Shown here: one piece after another, positions 58,762 to 64,000 of the stretch
How the letters are laid out: each line of letters begins with the position of its first letter
Numbering within the stretch: position 1 is the stretch's first letter
Source: Roseicella sp. DB1501
GTDB lineage: Bacteria > Pseudomonadota > Alphaproteobacteria > Acetobacterales > Acetobacteraceae
Assembly: GCF_013112485.1 (NCBI RefSeq)
Contig: NZ_JABFHG010000002.1
Location: 496,001 to 560,000, forward strand
Length of the DNA: 64,000 nt
Reading direction: 5' to 3'
Program-made: the position numbers and the translations under genes
Notes under the pieces: model-generated
The model's input: only the letters and a program-made list of their open reading frames with translations
Told to the model about the DNA's origin: nothing
Databases searched by the model: none

Positions 58762-60912
58762 TCACCCGCGCAGGATCAGCCCGTCCACCGCCAGGATGCG
58801 GCTGCCGGCGCAGATCAGCGGGTTGACGTCGATCTCGGCGATCCGCTCGCGCTGGTCGGCGGCGAGCTCGCCGACGCGACGGATGATCGCCGCGAGCGCC
58901 GCCTCGTCGACCGACGGCAGGCCGCGGAAGCCCTGCAGCAGCCGGTGTCCCTTCAGGCGCCGCAGCATCGCCCGCGCCTCGGCCTCGCCCACCGGCGCCA
59001 GCGCCGTCGCGCTGTCGCGCAGCAGCTCCACCAGGATGCCACCGAGCCCGACCACCACCATCGGACCGAAGAGCGGGTCACGCCGGGCGCCGACCACGAT
59101 CTCGATCCCCTGCGGCACCATGGGCTGCACCAGCACGCCGTTGATCCGCGCGCCCGGCGCGGCGCGCGCGGCATTGGCCAGCACCGCCGCATGCGCCGCC
59201 CGCACCGAATCGGCATCGGCGAGGCCGAGGCGGATGACGCCGGCCTCGGTCTTGTGCGGGATGTCGGGCGATTCGACCTTCAGCGCCACCGGATAGCCGA
59301 GCGCGGCGGCGGCGGCGACGGCTGCCTCGGCATCGGCCGCCAGCCGCTCCTCCACCACCGGCACGCCATAGGCGGCGAGCACCGCCTTCGCCTCGCGCTC
59401 GGTGAGCGCCGGCCCCGCCGCGTCGAGCAGCGCGGCGGCGCGCGCGGCGGCCTCGGGCGGGGCGAGGCGCGTCGCCGGATCGGGCGCCGCCGCCCGGCGC
59501 TCGGCACGCGCCTGCCAGGCGGCGAGGGCGGCGAAGCAGCGATCCATGGAGCGGAACAGCGCCACCTGCGGATTGGCCTCGGCGGCGCGGGCGCCCGGCC
59601 CTTCCAGCCATTCCGTCAGCCAGACCACCGCCGCCGCCTTGCCATGCGCCGCCGCCAGCTCGCCGAGCAGGGCGAAGCGCGGCGTGGCGAAGTCGTAGGC
59701 GTAGCCGTTCGGCAGGATCACCGCGCCATAGGCGGGATCGGCGCAGAGCGCATCGGTGCAGGCACGCAGCGAGTCCGGGTCGTTCAGCACCTGCGCGGTG
59801 ATGTCGACCGGGTTGCGGCTGGAGCCGAATTCCGGGATGCGCGCGGCGAGCACCGCCTGCGCCGCCTCGCCCGGTTGCGGCAGCGCCACGCCATGCGCCT
59901 CCGCCTTGTCGGCCGCCATGATCGCGGCGCCGCCCGAGGTCGAGACCACCGCGACGCCAGGCGCCCGGCAGGGCGGCGCCTTGGCGAGGAAGGCGGCGGT
60001 CTCGAGCAGCGCGTCGAACTGCTCCACCAGCACCACGCCGGCACGCTCGAAGACGGCGCGGTAGGCGGCATCCGAGCCGGCGAGCGAGCCGGTATGCGAC
60101 AGCGCCGCCGCCGCCCCCTGCTCGCCCGTCGCCAGCTTGAAGACGGTGAGCGGCTTGTCCGCCGCCCAGGCGATCTCCGCCGCCTCGACCAGCCGGCGCG
60201 GCTCGGCCATGCCCTCGAAGACGCAGGCGATGGCGGCGCAGCCGGGATCGCCGGCCAGCATGGCGACGCCATCGGCGACGTCGAGATCGGCGGAATTGCC
60301 GAAGGCGAGCACGCGGCCGATGGCGACGCCGCGCTCCACCGCCTGGGCCAGGGCGAAGCCGAGATTGCCGGACTGGCTGACGATGCCGAGCGCCGGGCCC
60401 GTGGGCGGCGCCGCCGGCCGCGGCACGGCGGCGAAGCTGATGGTGGCGCCCGAGGCGTAGTCCAGCATGCCGATGCAATTCGGCCCGATGAGCCTGACGC
60501 CGCCTTCCCGCGCCATGGCGGCGATGCGCGCCTGCAGCGCCACGCGCTCCGGCCGGCCGGTCTCGGCGAAGCCGGCGGCGTAGAGGATGGCGGCGCCGGC
60601 CCCGGCCTCGACGCAGTCGCGCACCACGACCTCCACCGCCTCCATCGGCGCGGCGCAGACGACGAGGTCGGGCACCTCGGGCAGCGCCGCGATGGAGGCG
60701 TGGCAGGGCAGCCCGCCGAGGCGCTGGTAGCGGGCGTTGACCAGGTGCAGCCGGCCGCCGAAGCCGGCGAGGTTGCGCTGCGTCCGCTCGCCGAAGGAAC
60801 CGGCGCGCTCCGAGGCGCCGATGATGGCGATGCTGCGCGGATGCAGCAGGCGGCCGAGATCCTCGGCGCGGGCGAGCGGGCGTGGGCCGGCGGACAAGGC
60901 GATGCTCCTCAA
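58762..60912 (-). CDS. NDP-forming acyl-CoA synthetase / acetate-CoA ligase (ADP-forming) family
   Basis: A ~716-residue fused CoA-ligase: N-terminal CoA-binding domain (LLHPRSIAIIGASERAGSFG, VRLIGPNCIGMLD), a succinyl-CoA-synthetase-like flavodoxin domain (GIVSQSGNLGFALAQ, LSHTGSLAGSDAAYRAVFERA with the phospho-His, SSRNPVDITAQV), and a C-terminal ATP-grasp half (YPVALKVESPDIPHKTEAGV, GLGGILVELL). It interconverts acyl-CoA and free acid with NDP/NTP. The start is not ATG; TTG at 60912 follows the previous gene's stop by 8 bp. Acyl specificity is unknown; the neighbours suggest a catabolic CoA pathway. Confidence 0.9.
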   Translation of the reverse strand: MRSIALSAGPRPLARAEDLGRLLHPRSIAIIGASERAGSFGERTQRNLAGFGGRLHLVNARYQRLGGLPCHASIAALPEVPDLVVCAAPMEAVEVVVRDCVEAGAGAAILYAAGFAETGRPERVALQARIAAMAREGGVRLIGPNCIGMLDYASGATISFAAVPRPAAPPTGPALGIVSQSGNLGFALAQAVERGVAIGRVLAFGNSADLDVADGVAMLAGDPGCAAIACVFEGMAEPRRLVEAAEIAWAADKPLTVFKLATGEQGAAAALSHTGSLAGSDAAYRAVFERAGVVLVEQFDALLETAAFLAKAPPCRAPGVAVVSTSGGAAIMAADKAEAHGVALPQPGEAAQAVLAARIPEFGSSRNPVDITAQVLNDPDSLRACTDALCADPAYGAVILPNGYAYDFATPRFALLGELAAAHGKAAAVVWLTEWLEGPGARAAEANPQVALFRSMDRCFAALAAWQARAERRAAAPDPATRLAPPEAAARAAALLDAAGPALTEREAKAVLAAYGVPVVEERLAADAEAAVAAAAALGYPVALKVESPDIPHKTEAGVIRLGLADADSVRAAHAAVLANAARAAPGARINGVLVQPMVPQGIEIVVGARRDPLFGPMVVVGLGGILVELLRDSATALAPVGEAEARAMLRRLKGHRLLQGFRGLPSVDEAALAAIIRRVGELAADQRERIAEIDVNPLICAGSRILAVDGLILRG

Positions 60913-60920
60913 TCGGGCCC

Positions 60921-62000
60921 TTACTCGGGCAGGATGCGGCGGCGCTGCAGCTCGGCCAGCCATTCGTCGAGCATGGCGGCGCTGTCGATGCAGTCGCCGA
61001 AGCCGGCCTGGCGGATGGCGATGGTCGAGAGGATGGAGGCCATCTGACCCGGCCGGGCGAAGGCGAAATCGGCGAATTGCCAGGAGCCGCCGATGAGCTG
61101 CTCCAGCGTCCAGGGCGCGAGGCCGTGCCGCGCCGCGATGCGCTGCCAGACCGGTCCCTTGTCAGCCATCAGCACGGCGAGCGACATCGGATGCGGCGCC
61201 CCCATCTCCAGGCCGAAGCGCCGCGCCACCAGCGGGAACATGTCCTGCCAGAGGAAGACATCGCCATTGGTGACGTTGAAGGTGCGGTTGGCCGCGCCTT
61301 CCGCCCCCGCCGGCCCCGCTGCCCAGAGCATGGCGCGCGCCAGCAGCCGCACATCCGTCGCCTCGGTGTAGCGCGCGCCGGCGCCGGGCCAGACCAGCGG
61401 CACGCCAAGCTCGCGGCTGATGGCGGCGTAGCAGCCGATGGCCGAGAGCAGGTTCATGGCGCTGCCGAGGGCGAAGCCGATCAGCGCCTGGGGCCGGAAG
61501 ATGGTGAAGGACCAGCCGGCGCGGGCCTGGCGCTCGCGCACCAGATCCTCCTGCGCCCAGTAGAAATTCGGGTGGATGTGGCGCGGCGCGCTTTCCTTGC
61601 CCGGGATCGGCATCTGGCCGAGATGCACGCCATAGGCCTTGGTGCCCTGCAGCAGCGAGAGGTGCCGCAGCCCGGGATTGCCCGGCTCCATCGCGTCGAG
61701 CAGATTGCGCAGCATGGCGGCGTTGGTGGCGATCTGGTCCGCCTCCAGCCAGCCGCGGCCGAGATCGGGCTTCTTGTAGAGCGCGCCATAGACGATGCGC
61801 TCGACGCCCCGCAGCGGCGCCAGCGCGGCGCGGCAGCCCTCGGCATCGGTGAGATCGACCGAGAGGAAGCGCGCCCGGGTCTCGAATTCCGGCTTGCGGC
61901 GGGCGAGCGCCACGATGTCCCAGCCCGACGCCTCGTACTCCGCCAGCGCCGCCCGGCCGACCAGGCCGAGGGCGCCAGCGATGAGCACCGTGCCTGTCAT
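60921..62000 (-). CDS. SDR of the PRISE type (progesterone 5-beta-reductase/iridoid-synthase-like)
   Basis: A 359-residue extended SDR: VLIAGALGLVGRAALAEYEASG at the nucleotide-binding end, then LSLLQGTKAYGVHLGQMPIP, which contains the KxYGxHL-type catalytic motif of the PRISE family, and FYWAQEDLV with the second conserved Tyr region. FNVTNGDVFLWQDMFP is also typical. These enzymes reduce enones with NADPH. The ligase gene follows 8 bp after it. A family B element precedes it. Confidence 0.9.
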   Translation of the reverse strand: MTGTVLIAGALGLVGRAALAEYEASGWDIVALARRKPEFETRARFLSVDLTDAEGCRAALAPLRGVERIVYGALYKKPDLGRGWLEADQIATNAAMLRNLLDAMEPGNPGLRHLSLLQGTKAYGVHLGQMPIPGKESAPRHIHPNFYWAQEDLVRERQARAGWSFTIFRPQALIGFALGSAMNLLSAIGCYAAISRELGVPLVWPGAGARYTEATDVRLLARAMLWAAGPAGAEGAANRTFNVTNGDVFLWQDMFPLVARRFGLEMGAPHPMSLAVLMADKGPVWQRIAARHGLAPWTLEQLIGGSWQFADFAFARPGQMASILSTIAIRQAGFGDCIDSAAMLDEWLAELQRRRILPE

Positions 62001-62029
62001 GCCGAGCGCAGGCCGGCTTCGCCGTCCTG

Positions 62030-62140
62030 CCCCTCAGACGCCGAGCGCCGCTTCCAGCGGCTTGGCTTCGCCGCTGCGTCGGCGGCGCCCATTCGGGCGC
62101 TCGGCCCTGCGGACCGCGGGCCGGAGGCTCGCGCGCCCGG
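62030..62140. repeat. Family B intergenic repeat, copy B3 (forward, right part)
   Basis: Shares CGGCTTGGCTTCGCCGC and GGCGCCCATTCGGGCGCTCGG plus CCCTGCGGACCGCGGGCCGG with B2. It ends just before the SDR gene. Confidence 0.7.
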
Positions 62141-62142
62141 CC

Positions 62143-62970
62143 TCACGGCCGGCCGCCGCTGACGACCAGCGTCTGGCCGGTGACGTAATTCGATTCCGGG
62201 ATGCAGAAGAGATAGACCGAGCCGGCGGCCTCCTCCGGCCGGCCGCCGCGGCCGAGCGGGATCATCTTCTCCGCCGTCTGCAGCACCTCCGGCCGCACGC
62301 CGACCGGGATCTCGCGGCCGGAGATGTCGATGCTGGCGCCGCCATGCGCCGGCGCCTCGGTCAGCCGCGTCATGATCAGGCCGAAGGCGACGGCGTTGAC
62401 GTTCACCTTGTAGCGCCCCCACTCCTTCGCCATGGCCCGCGTCAGGCCCTGGATGCCGGCCTTGGCGGTGGAGTAGTTGGCCTGGCCGGCATTGCCGAAG
62501 ACGCCGGAGGTGGAGGAGATGTTCACCACCTTGCGGAACACCTCCCGCCCCTCCTCGGCCTCCTTGCGCGCCGCCTCGCGGATGAAGCGCTGCGCCGCGC
62601 GCATGACGCGGAAGGGGGCCGTCAGATGCACGTCGAGGATGGCGTACCACTGCTCGTCCGTCATCTTCTGGATGACGTTGTCCCAGGTATAGCCGGCATT
62701 GTTGACGATGATGTCGAGCCCGCCCCAGCTATCGACGCCGGCGGCGACGAAGCGCTCGGCGAAGCCCTCCTTGGTCACGTCGCCGTTGCAGGCGATGGCC
62801 TCGCCGCCCATCGCCTTGATCTCGGCCGCGGTCTCGTTGCCCGGCGCGTCATCAAGGTCGTTGACCACGACCCGCGCGCCCTCGCTGGCGAGCTTGAGCG
62901 CGATCTGTCGCCCGATGCCGCGCCCCGAGCCCGAGACCAGCGCCACCTTCCCGTCGAGCGTCCCCGCCAT
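62143..62970 (-). CDS. Short-chain dehydrogenase/reductase (3-hydroxyacyl-CoA type)
   Basis: A 275-residue SDR: LVSGSGRGIGRQIALKLASEG (nucleotide motif), DIIVNNAGYTWDN, catalytic Ser in VNISSTSGVFGNAGQANYSTAKAG, and the C-terminal SNYVTGQTLVVSGGRP. A longer-than-usual segment, REAARKEAEEGREVFRKVVNI, separates the helix before the active site. FabG/HSD10-like dehydrogenation of 3-hydroxyacyl-CoA is plausible next to the acyl-CoA genes. The start is ATG at 62970, with no overlap to neighbours. Confidence 0.9.
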   Translation of the reverse strand: MAGTLDGKVALVSGSGRGIGRQIALKLASEGARVVVNDLDDAPGNETAAEIKAMGGEAIACNGDVTKEGFAERFVAAGVDSWGGLDIIVNNAGYTWDNVIQKMTDEQWYAILDVHLTAPFRVMRAAQRFIREAARKEAEEGREVFRKVVNISSTSGVFGNAGQANYSTAKAGIQGLTRAMAKEWGRYKVNVNAVAFGLIMTRLTEAPAHGGASIDISGREIPVGVRPEVLQTAEKMIPLGRGGRPEEAAGSVYLFCIPESNYVTGQTLVVSGGRP

Positions 62971-63014
62971 CTCCGATCCTCCGTCTTCTCGGTCTCATAC
63001 TGGTTGCCGGAAGC

Positions 63015-63140
63015 CTAGCCCGCAGCCGGCGCAGCCGGCTGAACACCCGAACGGGCGTCGCGGCTTATGCCGCGTAGCCAAGCTGCCGCAGGCAGCGCCG
63101 GCGAATGAGGGCAGCGATGGGTCACCATTGCTGCACACCT
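63015..63140. repeat. Family B intergenic repeat, copy B4 (reverse, left part)
   Basis: The reverse complement carries AGCAATGGTGACCCATCGCT, CGCCGGCGCTGCCTGCGGCAG, CTTGGCTACGCGGC and GACGCCCGTTCGGGTGTTC, aligning with copy B6 throughout and with B2 in the core. It lies between two same-strand genes. Confidence 0.75.
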
Positions 63141-63143
63141 ATA

Positions 63144-63920
63144 TCAGCGCCCGGTCCAGCGTGGCGCCCGCTTCTCGATGAAGGCGCGCGGGCCTTCCTT
63201 GAAATCCTCGGTCGCGCGCACGCGCCCGCTCGCCGCGCGGCTCACCTCCCAGAGCTCCGCTTCCGGCAGGTCGGCGGCGCGGCGCGCCACGCCGAGGCTC
63301 TCGCGCACGGCGATCGGAGCATTGGCGGTGACGCGATGCGCCAGGTCGAGCGCGACCGGCATCACCTCATTGGCCGGCACGGCGGCGTTGATCAAGCCGT
63401 GCTGCGCCGCCTGCGTCGCCAGGATCGGCTCGCCGGTCGCGATCATCTGCAGGGCGATCGCCTTCGGCAGGGCGCGCGGCAGGCGAAAGACGCCGCCGGC
63501 GCCGGCGACCAGGCTGCGCTTCACCTCCGGCAGGCCGAGATTGGCATGCTCGGCGGCGACGGCGAGGTCGCAGGACAGCAGCAGCTCCAGTCCGCCAGCC
63601 AGCGCATGGGACTGCGCCGCGGCGATCCAGAGCTTGCTGCGCTGCGCCCGGACGAAGCCGCCGAAGCCGCCCTTCTCGGTGGCGAGGCTGGCGCTGTTGC
63701 CGGCCGCGACCTCCTTCAGGTCGGCGCCGGCGCAGAAGGCGTGCTGCCCGGCGCCGGTGAGGATGGCGACCCAGAGGTCGGGATCCGCCTCGACGCGCTC
63801 CACCGCCGCCTCCAGCCCCGCCGCGACGGCGCCGTTGACGGCGTTGCGTGCCTCGGGGCGGTTGATGGTGACGAGCGCGATATGCGGCGCGGTGACCTCG
63901 AACAGAACGGCGTCGGGCAT
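63144..63920 (-). CDS. Enoyl-CoA hydratase/isomerase family protein
   Basis: A 258-residue crotonase-fold enzyme: HIALVTINRPEARNAVNGAV, VAILTGAGQHAFCAGADLKEV (oxyanion-hole segment), AAQSHALAGGLELLLSCDLAVAAEHANLGLPEVK with a catalytic-region acidic Glu, and VAGAGGVFRLPRALP. It hydrates or isomerises enoyl-CoAs in beta-oxidation. ATG at 63920 forms a TGATG overlap with the gene upstream, so these two are coupled. The farther in-frame TTG at 63935 is disfavoured. Confidence 0.93.
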   Translation of the reverse strand: MPDAVLFEVTAPHIALVTINRPEARNAVNGAVAAGLEAAVERVEADPDLWVAILTGAGQHAFCAGADLKEVAAGNSASLATEKGGFGGFVRAQRSKLWIAAAQSHALAGGLELLLSCDLAVAAEHANLGLPEVKRSLVAGAGGVFRLPRALPKAIALQMIATGEPILATQAAQHGLINAAVPANEVMPVALDLAHRVTANAPIAVRESLGVARRAADLPEAELWEVSRAASGRVRATEDFKEGPRAFIEKRAPRWTGR

Positions 63921-64000
63921 CAGGCGGGGCTCCAATCCTGCAATCCATCCTCGGCGGGCCGCAGCCGCCCCGGCGTGCCGATCGGCGTGCGGTCGGTGCG
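63920..64000 (-). CDS. C-terminal end of a gene coupled to the enoyl-CoA hydratase (partial)
   Basis: The last 26 residues of a minus-strand gene are visible (ending GRLRPAEDGLQDWSPA and a TGA that overlaps the enoyl-CoA hydratase ATG as TGATG). The fragment is too short to name the family. A CoA-transferase or CoA-ligase would fit the neighbourhood, but nothing in the residues proves it. Confidence 0.6.
   Translation of the reverse strand, partial: RTDRTPIGTPGRLRPAEDGLQDWSPA

Noticed and set aside
1-64000. tRNA, rRNA, prophage or complete insertion sequence
   Set aside because: I looked through the intergenic stretches and found no cloverleaf-like or rRNA-like segments, no integrase or phage genes, and no transposase with terminal inverted repeats. 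A tRNAscan/ISEScan run would be decisive.

Overview
The window is about 64 kb of very GC-rich (roughly 70%+) bacterial chromosome. NDUFA12 and DUF2155 proteins, an ECF41 sigma factor, a TTT-type periplasmic binding protein, IorAB and a class II RNR-related protein all fit an alphaproteobacterium. I infer an Acetobacteraceae member (Roseomonas-like), but there is no rRNA here to prove it. Genes are tightly packed, and ATGA/GTGA/TGATG stop-start overlaps are the rule. I saw no tRNA, rRNA, CRISPR array, prophage or intact insertion sequence.

Layout. 1-8.2 kb: histidine utilisation (hutH partial, hutU, and hutF on the other strand), mixed with a PAP2 phosphatase, a lipid-kinase-like protein, an ECF41 sigma factor/carboxymuconolactone-decarboxylase pair with its own recognisable promoter, and a MOSC protein. 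A short AT-rich patch at about 7.6-8.2 kb carries a bPH-domain membrane protein and has replaced the end of hutF. 8.2-20.6 kb: an SDR, a transposase-derived protein, an operon of two paralogous lipoproteins plus a beta-barrel, an orphan TRAP binding protein, small envelope lipoproteins, a two-domain cold-shock protein, an amino-acid oxidase and a PhoD phosphatase. 20.7-38.3 kb: an apparently catalytically dead RNR-derived protein, NDUFA12/MlaD/DUF2155 genes, a FemAB-like transferase, HupE, a cupin, a three-gene operon with a nuclease-helicase-like ATPase, a TTT binding protein, YbaK and IorAB.

38.3-54.5 kb is the centrepiece: an aryl-polyene (APE/xanthomonadin-type) biosynthetic locus. An 11-gene minus-strand operon (ACP, COG4648 membrane protein, aryl/acyl-ACP ligase, dehydratase, acyltransferase, LolA-like protein, MMPL exporter, ketosynthase, chain-length factor, second dehydratase, ketoreductase) reads from a good sigma70-like promoter near 48.25 kb. 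It is flanked by two methyltransferases, a glycerolipid-type acyltransferase plus glycosyltransferase, a NodB deacetylase, a probable flavin-dependent halogenase and a hotdog thioesterase. Together they predict a membrane-anchored, possibly halogenated aryl polyene pigment. 54.6-64 kb: a fatty-acid/acyl-CoA catabolic region (VOC protein, aminoglycoside-phosphotransferase-like protein with acyl-CoA dehydrogenase, quinone reductase, NDP-forming acyl-CoA ligase, two SDRs, enoyl-CoA hydratase).

Two families of dispersed intergenic repeats recur across the window. Family A is a double hairpin, mostly sitting between convergent genes. Family B is a longer 100-170 bp element. Many genes also contain short in-frame tandem repeats (12, 15 or 24 bp units) near their ends or in linkers.
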